Source of the DNA: Desulfovibrio sp. JC022
Lineage (GTDB): Bacteria > Desulfobacterota > Desulfovibrionia > Desulfovibrionales > Desulfovibrionaceae
Direction: 5' to 3'
Assembly: GCF_010470665.1 (NCBI RefSeq)
Contig: NZ_VOPZ01000001.1
Location: 434,001 to 498,000 of the forward strand
Length of the DNA stretch: 64,000 nucleotides
The notes beneath the pieces are model-generated. The model was given only the letters and a program-made list of their open reading frames with translations, ran no database searches and was not told the origin of the DNA. Numbering within the stretch: the stretch's first letter is position 1; each line of letters opens with the position of its first letter. Of the stretch, positions 51,005 to 59,803 are shown piece by piece. The translations under genes were made by a program, and so were the position numbers.

Positions 51005-52516
51005 TCAGTCAATTTTACTGGTCCGCCCGAAAAGCTCGGTCATTTCACCGAGACGTTCGCGGATGAGCGGGGTCAGTTGGCCGGGAGTGAGTTTCCAGCC
51101 CCAGTTGCCGTCAGCCTCGCCGGGAACGTTCATGCGTGCCCGTCCGTCAAGGCTGAGCAGATCCTGCGCCTGAATGACACATAGGCAGCCGACGCTGGAC
51201 ATGAGCAGTCGGATCAGCTCCCATGAAATTTTTGCATCGTCTATCCAGTCGTAGCCGAGGTAAGAAAGCAGGTGCTTGCGACTCATTTGATCTGCATCAT
51301 CAAGAAACCAGCCCCGGTTGGTATTGTTGTCGTGGGTTCCGGTGTAAACCACGGAATTACGTTTGTGGTTGTGCAGGGCATCCCCGCAATAGCCGATGTC
51401 GTCCCCGAAGGAAAATTGCAGAATGTTCATTCCCGGCAATTGAAAGCGGTCCTTGAGCCAGATAACATCAGGTGTGATGTGCCCAAGGTCTTCAGCTATG
51501 ATTCTCAGGCAACCCATTTCGTCGGTCAGTTTTTCAAAAAGCAGATGTCCGGGCGCGGGTTCCCAGTATCCTTCCATGGCTGTTTCGGCCTCGGCGGGCA
51601 CTTCCCAGTAGGCGGAAAAGCCTCGGAAATGGTCAAGGCGTACCCAGTGGTACAGGCCCAGATTGTGTTTCATACGGCTGATCCACCAGCCGAAACCATC
51701 ATTTTGCAGTACATCCCAATTGTAGACCGGGTTGCCCCATAGTTGCCCTTTTTCGCTGAAATAGTCCGGCGGTACTCCGGCCACGCAATATGCTTCACCG
51801 TGTTCATCAAGCTTGAAAATTTCCCGGTTGGCCCAGACATCGGAACTGTCGTGGGTTACATAAATGGGCACATCCCCAATTAGTTCAACACCGATTTCAT
51901 CGAGATGATCTTTAAGCTGGCCCCATTGACGGAAGAATGTCCACTGGCAGAATTTTACGTAAAGAATTTCGCGGTAGAGTTTTTCACCCCAGTGGCGCAG
52001 ACCGTCCTCAGTACGGTCGCGGATGTCTTCGGGCCAAGTGGTCCAGCTTTCGCCCTTGAAATGTTTTTTCAGGGCAGTAAACAGTGCAAAATCGTTGACC
52101 CAATGCATGTTATCCCAGATGAACTGGTTGAATACCGGATCTTCAAGCAGGGTATTGGCGACATGCGAAAATGCTTTACGCAGAAGGTGCTCTTTGACCT
52201 GCCCGGCCATATCAAAGTCAGCGTGATCTGAATCAGGGAGAGTATGTTTCAGGATTTCTTCATATTCCAGCAGACCGTAATCAACCATCATTTCCGGGCT
52301 GATCAAAAGCGGATTTGCCGCAAAGGCGGAAAAACCGGAATAGGGCGAGTTGCAGAGGTCGGGAGCTGTGGGAGTGATAGGCAGCACCTGCCAGAATCTT
52401 TGTCCGGCTTCAGCCAGAAAGTCTGCAAAAGCGTATGCCGCAGGACCCAGATCACCGACACCAAACCGGGAAGGCAGGGAGGTAAAGTGTAGAAGAATGC
52501 CGCTGGAACGTTTCAT
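51005..52516 (-). CDS. malQ: 4-alpha-glucanotransferase (GH77, amylomaltase)
   Basis: 503 residues. The N-terminus reads RSSGILLHFTSLPSRFGVGD. The GH77 catalytic residues are in VRLDHFRGF (nucleophile Asp), IIAEDLGHIT (acid/base Glu) and YTGTHDNNT (Asp). It transfers glucan segments in maltose/glycogen metabolism. The treZ-like gene lies upstream on the same strand, 103 nt away. Confidence 0.95.
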   Translation of the reverse strand: MKRSSGILLHFTSLPSRFGVGDLGPAAYAFADFLAEAGQRFWQVLPITPTAPDLCNSPYSGFSAFAANPLLISPEMMVDYGLLEYEEILKHTLPDSDHADFDMAGQVKEHLLRKAFSHVANTLLEDPVFNQFIWDNMHWVNDFALFTALKKHFKGESWTTWPEDIRDRTEDGLRHWGEKLYREILYVKFCQWTFFRQWGQLKDHLDEIGVELIGDVPIYVTHDSSDVWANREIFKLDEHGEAYCVAGVPPDYFSEKGQLWGNPVYNWDVLQNDGFGWWISRMKHNLGLYHWVRLDHFRGFSAYWEVPAEAETAMEGYWEPAPGHLLFEKLTDEMGCLRIIAEDLGHITPDVIWLKDRFQLPGMNILQFSFGDDIGYCGDALHNHKRNSVVYTGTHDNNTNRGWFLDDADQMSRKHLLSYLGYDWIDDAKISWELIRLLMSSVGCLCVIQAQDLLSLDGRARMNVPGEADGNWGWKLTPGQLTPLIRERLGEMTELFGRTSKID

Positions 52517-52619
52517 TTTTTATGTCTCCTTCTTGCTCTGCAAAGCTGAATAAAGTCGTGCTGACTTCTAACATTAGCATATTGCAGGGCAAGTGGGGAG
52601 ATGTCCAGCCTATATGTTT

Positions 52620-54413
52620 TTACCTGATTGAAATATCTTCGGCTCGGACCATGAGTTCGGAGTAGAGAAAGAGAGCGAAGGATTGGGCTGCTATTTTCAC
52701 TCTGCCGTCCGGGGGTAGGATACCCGGCAGGGGGGCACCTGTTCCGGCAAAAGAATTGGAACCACTATATATTTCAGTGGTCCAGACACCTTCAGGTAGA
52801 TATCCGGCAATGCAGCACTCTGCTTCTTTCTTACCGAAATTAAAAATGGCTGCCGCGTATTTTTTGTCTCCGGATGTAGGGTTGCGAAATATGAGGATAA
52901 CGCCCGGAGTTATTTCCTGTACCTGACACCTGCTGCGGCATGGTTCGTGGATGGTGGGATGTTCTTTTCTCACCTTGAGCAATTTGCGGTACAGGGAGAG
53001 CATGGCCCGGCCTTGATCGCTGTCAATATTTTGCCAGTTCAGATGGCACTGGTTGACTGAATCTTTGCAGTCCGCATCGGTAAAATAGTTAAACGGGGCG
53101 GTTTCACCGTATTCCTCGCCCATGAAAATCATGGGTACGTATGGTGAAAGCAAGGTAGCCCCGGCACTTAGTTTGGCTGCCTCAAATCCTGCTTTTTCAA
53201 TTATCCTGCATTTTGAGTCATGGTCACCATTTTCCTCATGCCCTTGGGAGTAGACTACGAACTTGCAGCCGCGCAGTTCGGATCTACTGCGTCCCTGAAG
53301 CCTGAGATAGTGATCGGAGATTTCTCCACGGTATGCAAAGCCGTACTGCATTGCTGAAACCATGCGCTCAGGATCGGAGTAGTCCTTGAAATGGCCTTCG
53401 CTGTTTCCGGTTACACGATTCTGTAAAGCGGAGTAAAAATCATCATTGTAGAGGGCATCCAGACCGTATCCTCCCTGTTCCGGAGGCAGGACCGGGCGCA
53501 GGGCATTACGCTTGTCTCCATTGATCAACACACAGTTTCTGTTATTGTTTTTGGCAAATTTTTTGATCTGCGTGGAAAGTTCTTCAAGAAAATGGATGGG
53601 GGTCTGGTCAAAAATCTGGTCGGCATCCTTAATTCGCAATCCGTCCACATGGTAGTCACGCAGCCACGAAAGGGCGCATTGGATATAAAAGTTCCGCACT
53701 CCGAAACTGAATTTCTCATCGTAGTTCAAGGCCCGTCCATTGGGAACATTATATTTTTCACTGAAAAAAGGTGTGTAGGCAGGTTCAAGACTGTCTACCG
53801 GAATCAGGCTGCCGAATGATACGTCAAGTATGACCGCGATTCTTTTCCGGTGGCATTCTTTGACCAGTTCCTTAAGATCTTCGGGGCTGCCGTATGGCGG
53901 ATGCACCGCGTATGGATAAGTGGTTTCGTATCCCCAGCCCTGTATGGATGAAAAATTAGCCACAGGCATGAGCTGCAAGGTGTTTATCCCCAGTTCTTTG
54001 AGGTAGGGAAGTCGGGATGTAATGCCTTTGAAATTTTTTTCCGGGCTGAAGGTTCCTACATGGGCTTCATAAATGATCATCTCGCTCATGGGTAGACCGG
54101 AAAATATGTCTCCTTCCCAGTCAAAAAAATGATGATCAACGACTGCGGAAGCGTTGTTAAGCTCTGAAGGCTGCCATAAGGAAGCCGGATCAGGGATTGC
54201 CGGGCCGTCATCAATTGCAAAAGAATACAGGTCTCCCGGACGGATTTTTTCAATGGTTGTTTCGTGGAATCCATATTGGGCCGGGGTTAGTTTTTCCACT
54301 ATTTCGTGTTGAGATTGTACTTTTATTTTAACCTCTTGGGCATGCGGGGCAAAGATTCAAAATGAACATTTACCATCTTCATGAAGTCTTGCTCCGAAAT
54401 ATTTTTCATTCAT
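52620..54413 (-). pseudogene. TreZ-like glycosyl hydrolase family 13 protein, catalytically degenerate, in-frame TGA
   Basis: One frame from ATG 54413 (MNEKYFGARLHEDGKCSF) to 52620 is interrupted by a single TGA at 54357-54359; after it comes IFAPHAQEVKIKV, the usual CBM48-like start. A 559-codon ORF from GTG 54299 follows. The fold is clearly maltooligosyltrehalose trehalohydrolase (PYLKELGINTLQLMPVANF, PPEQGGYGLDALYNDDF). In the 54299 numbering, the nucleophile Asp is Lys224 (VDGLRIKDA), the acid/base Glu is Gly261 (LINGDKRN) and the third Asp is Glu355 (SQGHEENGD). It is unlikely to hydrolyse glycosides. Confidence 0.75.
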
Positions 54414-54539
54414 AAATACGCCCGTGATAAAAAAAGATTTTGTTTGTTCAAATAATAATGTATACTGATACCAACAGTCGGCTCGTCTTTTGCATGTGAT
54501 TGAGTACTTGCATCTCGTAACAGCATCAGGAGGCAGACC

Positions 54540-54893
54540 ATGAATAATCGTCAACACCGTGAAGCGTCTGAGGAGCGGGTCAAGATTGCTGAAGTCATGG
54601 CCGGAGAAAGCGCAATACTTCATGAACTGGATTTTCAGGATGTAGCGATATCCACCACCGCCGTGCAGACCCTTAGAAAGGCTGCTGTTGCAGTTATGCA
54701 GAGATTTTTGCCCGGAAGTCGTCCCGAAACACTGACCAATTCACAAGCTATAGCATTTTTCATAGATCGTGTGTTTTGGGATCAGGATACAAAGGGGTTG
54801 ATACTGTGTGCCGACGTGGCCAAACGCAGTTTCTGCATCCCAATCCCAAGGGATCATTGGCATATGAAAGCCGATCTTGGAACTATTCAATAG
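54540..54893 (+). CDS. Small hypothetical protein
   Basis: 117 residues with AGGAGG before the ATG. Helical N-terminal half and a more hydrophobic C-terminal half (IAFFIDRVFWDQDTKGLILC, FCIPIPRDHW). No domain recognised. It is divergent from the treZ-like gene and followed by a terminator. Confidence 0.6.
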   Translation: MNNRQHREASEERVKIAEVMAGESAILHELDFQDVAISTTAVQTLRKAAVAVMQRFLPGSRPETLTNSQAIAFFIDRVFWDQDTKGLILCADVAKRSFCIPIPRDHWHMKADLGTIQ

Positions 54894-54925
54894 TTATTTT
54901 TTGATCGTTTGACAAGTAAAAAATA

Positions 54926-54960
54926 AAAAGCAGGTATTTTATATCTGCTTTTTATTTTTT
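54926..54960 (+). terminator. Terminator after the 54540-54893 gene
   Basis: AAAAAGCAG and CTGCTTTTT form the stem, followed by ATTTTTTA. Confidence 0.75.
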
Positions 54961-55098
54961 ATTAAGTATAGATTTGTCTGTTTTTATGTAGGAAAGAGTA
55001 GTGGTTGAAAATGTAAAGCATATGTCACTGTGAGGTCACACATCACCTGAATGCTCCGGCTATTATGCGTAATTAAAAATTAATAGCAGGAGCTGCCG

Positions 55099-56940
55099 AT
55101 GGTTCGCGAAACATGTTCTGAACTGTTCAGTTTAAAATCGCCGTTTGAAGATCCTTTCAGGGGAGCATTGTTTTCTCTGATGGAAAAACCTTTGTCTCAC
55201 CTTTTATGTTTCCCGCGTTTGAACTCATTGTACAGCCGGGTGCATGATGAAGAGCACTGGGTAGATAATATTCACACTGATTTTGCAAGCAAGGCCCTTA
55301 GCTTATTGGGAGTTAAGGTAGGATTGGATAGTCGGGAATTGAAACATATACCTAAAAGCGGTTCCTCTGTGGTGGTTGCTAACCATCCTTTTGGTGTTGT
55401 GGAAGGGTTGATTCTGATGCGTATGCTGAAAGCAGTGCGCCCGGACGTCAAAATCATGGCGAATTTCATGCTTGGCCTGATTCCTGAGATGAAAGAGCAT
55501 CTGATCGGTGTAGATCCATTTGGGCGTAAGAATTCCCATCTTGGAAATATTTCCGGCCTCAAGGAGGCTGTTAAATGGGTCAAGGGCGGAGGTCTGCTGG
55601 CTGTTTTTCCTGCCGGGGAGGTGTCCAGTCTGAACGTTAAGGGTGCCAAGGTGGAAGACCCGGTCTGGAGTCCCACTGTAGGCGGAATTATCAAACGTAC
55701 CGGAGCCAGTGCCACTCCGGTTTTTTTTAATGGCCGCAACAGTTTTATTTTTCAAGCCGCAGGTATGGTGCATCCCCGATTGCGCACTGTTTTACTGCCT
55801 CGCGAGAATTTAAAAAAGAAATCCGGTCCGGTTGAATTTGCCGTGGGCAACACGATTAGCAGAGAGCGTCTGGCAGCCTTTGATAGCAATCAGTACCTGA
55901 TGGAATATTTGCGGTTTCGCACATACACTTTGCGCCCACGTTTTAAAAAGAAAAAGCTGGCCCTTCCTGTATTCAAGAAAAAGGAAAAGCCTATCAGCGA
56001 TAACTCTTACCAGAGTATGATTCTTACTGAACTGACCATGCTCGGACCCAAGTCTATACTTGTGGAGAACAGCGAGTTTGCAGTGCATGAGGTTCATGCC
56101 GCCAATTGCCCATTTGTTCTGCATGAAATCGGCAGGCTTCGTGAAAAGACATTCCGGCTGGTGGGCGAGGGTACAGGACGGTCTGTTGACGTGGACCGTT
56201 TTGATAACACCTTTATCCATCTGGTTCTTTGGCATAAGGAGAGCAAGGAGATTGCCGGGGCTTATCGCATTGCCCGTGCTGACGAGCAGATTGAGCGTTT
56301 TGGGTTGGATGGTGTTTACAGTAATTCCTTTTTTGGATTTGATACGAAATTTTTTGATAAGGTCAGCCCGGCCCTTGAGCTGGGCAGGTCTTTTATTCGT
56401 CCAAGTTTTCAGAGAAATTTTTACTCCCTGATGATGCTCTGGAAAGGTATTGCTGCTTATCTCGCACGTAATCCCCGGTATAGATATTTGTTCGGCTGCG
56501 TGAGCATTTCCAACGATTATAAGAAAATATCCCGTGAGTTGATTGCGGACTCACTGATGAAACATAACGCTCGTAATGATCTTTCAGAGCTTATTTCTCC
56601 GGCCCGTCCTTTGAAATTCAAAAAGCTAAAGTCATGGCAGAAGGCACTGCCCGGTACGTCTTTTATTGATCATTCCGATCTTGAAAAAATAGTACAGGAC
56701 ATTGAGGGGGGGACCGGAATTCCGGTTCTGCTGCGTCATTACCTGAAAATTGGCGGTAAGCTGGTCGGATTTAATATAGACCCTGATTTCGGCAATTCAC
56801 TTGACGGGCTTATCGTAGTAGATCTGCTGGATACATCCGAGCGCAGTCTGTTCAAGTTTATGGGAAAAGAGCAAGGCAGGGGATATTTAGATTTTCATCA
56901 TGCCTCCGGGGGGCTCAAACCCTTTTGCAAAATGGTTTGA
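55099..56940 (+). CDS. OlsF-like bifunctional acyltransferase (PlsC-like plus GNAT)
   Basis: 613 residues. An N-terminal lysophospholipid-acyltransferase domain (about 65-285) carries ANHPFGVVEG and FPAGEVSS. A C-terminal GNAT/hemolysin-type domain (about 325-590) shows AGAYRIARADEQIERFGLDG and LELGRSFIRPSFQ. This order matches OlsF, which both N- and O-acylates ornithine to form aminolipids; the substrate is inferred. The last dozen codons (ASGGLKPFCKMV) lie inside a REP-like repeat, so the original C-terminus has been replaced or extended. Confidence 0.75.
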   Translation: MVRETCSELFSLKSPFEDPFRGALFSLMEKPLSHLLCFPRLNSLYSRVHDEEHWVDNIHTDFASKALSLLGVKVGLDSRELKHIPKSGSSVVVANHPFGVVEGLILMRMLKAVRPDVKIMANFMLGLIPEMKEHLIGVDPFGRKNSHLGNISGLKEAVKWVKGGGLLAVFPAGEVSSLNVKGAKVEDPVWSPTVGGIIKRTGASATPVFFNGRNSFIFQAAGMVHPRLRTVLLPRENLKKKSGPVEFAVGNTISRERLAAFDSNQYLMEYLRFRTYTLRPRFKKKKLALPVFKKKEKPISDNSYQSMILTELTMLGPKSILVENSEFAVHEVHAANCPFVLHEIGRLREKTFRLVGEGTGRSVDVDRFDNTFIHLVLWHKESKEIAGAYRIARADEQIERFGLDGVYSNSFFGFDTKFFDKVSPALELGRSFIRPSFQRNFYSLMMLWKGIAAYLARNPRYRYLFGCVSISNDYKKISRELIADSLMKHNARNDLSELISPARPLKFKKLKSWQKALPGTSFIDHSDLEKIVQDIEGGTGIPVLLRHYLKIGGKLVGFNIDPDFGNSLDGLIVVDLLDTSERSLFKFMGKEQGRGYLDFHHASGGLKPFCKMV

Positions 56941-56970
56941 GAATCCCAAAAACTTTTAGTTGTTTTTGAT
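56901..56970 (-). repeat. REP-like repeat, copy 6 (- orientation), overlapping the OlsF-like 3' end
   Basis: Read on the minus strand: ACTAAAAGTTTTTGGGATT, hairpin CTCAAACC..TTTTGCAAAA..GGTTTGAG, and CCCCCCGGAGGCA. The stop codon of the OlsF-like gene (56938-56940) lies in the hairpin. It forms an inverted pair with copy 7. Confidence 0.8.
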
Positions 56971-57003
56971 TAGTCCAAGTACGTGAAATTTAGCGGTAGA
57001 AAC

Positions 57004-57078
57004 GGCGAAGCCCCACTAAAAAGTTTAGGAGAGTCCAGAGAACCCTTTCCAAAGGGTTCTCTGGCCGCCGGAGGCATT
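57004..57078 (+). repeat. REP-like repeat, copy 7 (+ orientation)
   Basis: Head GGCGAAGCC (57004-57012), ACTAAAAAGTTTAGGAGAGT, perfect 14-bp stem CCAGAGAACCCTTT / AAAGGGTTCTCTGG (57035-57064), tail GGCCGCCGGAGGCATT. It lies beside copy 6 in opposite orientation, like a BIME. Confidence 0.85.
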
Positions 57079-57079
57079 C

Positions 57080-58096
57080 TTATATCAATTCTTTCATAGC
57101 TGCACAAAAATTATCAATATCTTCTTCAGTGGTAGACCACGAGGTCATCCAGCGGACTTCCCCGGTCTGCTCATCCCAGACGTAGAAGGGAAACTTTTCC
57201 TGCAATTTTTCCACTGCGTGTTCCGGGATGATGGCGAAAACTCCGTTGGCTTCCACCGGGCGGGTGATTTTTACACCATCAATTGCACCGGCTTTTTCCG
57301 CGAGGGTGCGGGCCAGTGCGTTGGAGTGTTCTGCGTTTCTTTTCCAGAGTTCGTCAGTGAGCAGGGCCTTGAACTGCGCACCTACATAACGCATCTTGGA
57401 AATAAGCTGCATGTTTTGCTTGCGGATGTATTCGAAATCGTTGCCAAGTTCCGGGGTGATGAAGACCGCAGCTTCTGCGCACATACAGCCGTTCTTACTC
57501 CCTCCGAAAGAGAGTACATCCACTCCGCAATCAACAGTCATTTCCTTGAAGGTGACCCCAAGGGCAGCCGCAGCATTGGCAATTCTGGCCCCGTCCATGT
57601 GTACGTGAAGTCCTTTGCTGTGCGCAAAGTCGCAAATGGTCTTGATCTCGTCTATGGTATAAAGGGTTCCCAGTTCTGTGTTCTGGGTGATGGAGATTAT
57701 CGCGGGCTGGGCGCGGTGTACGTCCGGCTCGGAAGGGACCAGAGGTTTGATGGTTTCAACGGTGATTTTACCGTTAACTGTTTCAGCCAGCATGAGTTTG
57801 ATGCCCATGCTTTCCGGGGAACCGCACTCATCAACATTGATGTGTGCGTCTTCGGAACAGATTACGCTGTTCCAGCTTTTGCAAATATGGCGCAAAATAA
57901 GTGTGTTTGTGGCGGTCCCGGTGGTCAGGAAAAAAATCTTGGACTGTTGCCCGAAAATATCCTTGAAAAGTTTTTCCGCTTCTGCGGAGACAGGGTCTGC
58001 GCCATAGGAGGGCATATGGTCTTCGTTGGCTTCCATGATCGCTTTCATGATTGCGGGGTGCACACCGGAGTAGTTGTCGCTGGCAAATGATCGCAT
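57080..58096 (-). CDS. ltaE: Low-specificity L-threonine aldolase
   Basis: PLP-dependent enzyme that splits L-(allo)threonine to glycine and acetaldehyde. The 338-residue product has 'SDNYSGVHPAIMKAI' at the N-terminus, 'HINVDECGSPESMG', the aspartate motif 'HVHMDGARIANAAA', and the PLP lysine in LSFGGSKNGCM. ATG 58096 follows AGGAG; a longer start at 58111 is less likely. It is about 80 nt downstream of the SGNH hydrolase gene. Confidence 0.93.
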   Translation of the reverse strand: MRSFASDNYSGVHPAIMKAIMEANEDHMPSYGADPVSAEAEKLFKDIFGQQSKIFFLTTGTATNTLILRHICKSWNSVICSEDAHINVDECGSPESMGIKLMLAETVNGKITVETIKPLVPSEPDVHRAQPAIISITQNTELGTLYTIDEIKTICDFAHSKGLHVHMDGARIANAAAALGVTFKEMTVDCGVDVLSFGGSKNGCMCAEAAVFITPELGNDFEYIRKQNMQLISKMRYVGAQFKALLTDELWKRNAEHSNALARTLAEKAGAIDGVKITRPVEANGVFAIIPEHAVEKLQEKFPFYVWDEQTGEVRWMTSWSTTEEDIDNFCAAMKELI

Positions 58097-58122
58097 GGGA
58101 AATCTCCTCATTAAATAAGGAC

Positions 58123-58155
58123 AGCACTCCCGTCTGAATAATACAGGGGAGTGCT
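58123..58155 (-). terminator. Hairpin after the SGNH hydrolase gene
   Basis: AGCACTCCC and GGGAGTGCT form a 9-bp stem, but the T-tract is poor (GTCCTTATTT), so termination may be partial and allow reading into the aldolase gene. Confidence 0.4.
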
Positions 58156-58193
58156 ACCCGGTTCGTAACTGGACTGTATGGAAAGACTTATGC

Positions 58194-58778
58194 TTAGTTG
58201 AGGTGAGGCAGGATGTAGGGTGAAATGAATTTTTGGATCATCCCGGCCATGATGCCGTAACCTTCTGCGTTTGGATGGACTCCGTCGCTTTCCTTGAGGG
58301 CCTTGATGTATGCGGAATTTTCCCGCAGAGGTGAATTAATATCCAGACAGGGAATGTCAAGGTTTGCGCATATTTTGCTGAATTCTGAGCCAAGAATTTT
58401 TGTGCGGCAGTCCTTTTCTTCGTCAATCATGGGTGGCGGGGTAATGAATAGTGTTGCGTATTTTGTTTTCGCGTTGCCGAGGATATTTTCTGCACAGAGC
58501 TTGCTTTGCTCAAGAGGGATGTTTTTGACTGCGTCCGGCGCGCCAAAGCAGAAAATCAGCAGGGAAGGTGCATCAGCAATGATTCGGTCGGCGGTTTCCT
58601 TTTCCCAGCGGGATTCAATGTGCACGCTGGTAGAAGCCCTGACACCGAGATTGTATGCGGTCAGTTTAGACCCTTGGGGATCGAGCTGTTTGCAGATTCT
58701 TCCGGGCCAGCTCAGCCTTTCAGCGTCATTTACGCCTGAAGTAAGTGAGTCCCCGATGAATAAGAGTTGCATTTTCAT
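58194..58778 (-). CDS. SGNH/GDSL hydrolase family protein
   Basis: 194 residues. Block I LLFIGDSLTSGV (nucleophile Ser), an oxyanion Gly in YNLGVRAST, and C-terminal D-G-V-H (SDGVHPNAEGY) show an active SGNH esterase/lipase. The usual block III GxND Asn is less clear (CFGAPDAV). No signal peptide, so the enzyme is probably cytoplasmic. Substrate unknown. The start could be 58778 or the in-frame ATG at 58772. Confidence 0.88.
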   Translation of the reverse strand: MKMQLLFIGDSLTSGVNDAERLSWPGRICKQLDPQGSKLTAYNLGVRASTSVHIESRWEKETADRIIADAPSLLIFCFGAPDAVKNIPLEQSKLCAENILGNAKTKYATLFITPPPMIDEEKDCRTKILGSEFSKICANLDIPCLDINSPLRENSAYIKALKESDGVHPNAEGYGIMAGMIQKFISPYILPHLN

Positions 58779-58981
58779 ATTCCTTTTAAAGTGTTATTCT
58801 CCGCTTACCTGGTTTTATAGCAGGCGGCTTAAAAGTTAGATAAACATACAGTAGAGCTATTGTAAATTTTATACTGCTGATTATATGAGATACTGCCGAA
58901 GAAAGATAGTGCAATTCATTCTCAACTAAGTTATCAACTGAATCGCTTAATTTATGAGCAATTTGCGAAAGGTGAAATCAT

Positions 58982-59803
58982 ATGAATTATGAAAGTGCGA
59001 TTAGTTTTAAAAAGGTGAGTTTCGGCTACGGGCAGCATAAGGTGCTGGATGAAGCCAGCTTTGATATATTGTCGGGGGATTATCTCGCCGTTATCGGTCC
59101 TAATGGGGGCGGCAAGACAACCTTGCTTAAGTTATTACTGGGTTTGATTGAGCCGCAGCAGGGCCGTATCGAGATTCTGGGTATGCCGCCGGGCAAACAT
59201 GGCGGGCAAATCGGTTACATGCCGCAATACACCAATGTTTCCGCCAGCTTTCCCATTACTGTGCGGGATGCCGTGCTCATGGGCAAGGTTGCACCCGGCT
59301 TTAAGGGCGTGTTCGGCCTCAGCTTCGGCAATGGTTCCGGGGGCGAGGTGGAAAAGGCCCTTGAGCGGGTCGGTATGCTTGAGCATATTGAACGAAGGGT
59401 ATCCGATCTTTCCGGGGGGCAGAAGCAGAGAGTCTTCATTGCCCGCGCAATTGTGGATGAACCGAAAATGCTGCTCTTGGACGAACCTGCCGCCAGTGTT
59501 GATCAGGCCGGTAAAAGCGGGCTTTATTGTTTGCTTAAGGAGCTTAACGAGGAAATGACCATCGTCATGGTCAGTCATGATATTTCTGTGCTTGGACAGG
59601 GCGTAAAATCCGTAGCCTGCGTCAACCGCAAAGTTCATTTGCACGATCAGCCTAAGATCACCCGTGAGTTGCTCAGCGAAGCCTATGGTGAAACCATTAA
59701 GGGCACTTGTCCCATTGAACTGATTACCCACGGGGAATTGCCGCACCGGGTGCTGGAGTTCCATCCTGAATCAGATGACAACGAAGGAGACTGGGATGCT
59801 TGA
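58982..59803 (+). CDS. znuC: Zinc/manganese ABC transporter ATP-binding protein
   Basis: 273 residues: Walker A GPNGGGKTT (about 38-46), Q-loop MPQYTN, signature LSGGQKQR (about 140-147), Walker B MLLLDEPAA and H-loop VSHD. The C-terminal HGELPHRVL and overall length match the ZnuC/MntB-type metal importers. It overlaps the permease gene by eight bases. No substrate-binding gene (znuA) is adjacent. Confidence 0.9.
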   Translation: MNYESAISFKKVSFGYGQHKVLDEASFDILSGDYLAVIGPNGGGKTTLLKLLLGLIEPQQGRIEILGMPPGKHGGQIGYMPQYTNVSASFPITVRDAVLMGKVAPGFKGVFGLSFGNGSGGEVEKALERVGMLEHIERRVSDLSGGQKQRVFIARAIVDEPKMLLLDEPAASVDQAGKSGLYCLLKELNEEMTIVMVSHDISVLGQGVKSVACVNRKVHLHDQPKITRELLSEAYGETIKGTCPIELITHGELPHRVLEFHPESDDNEGDWDA

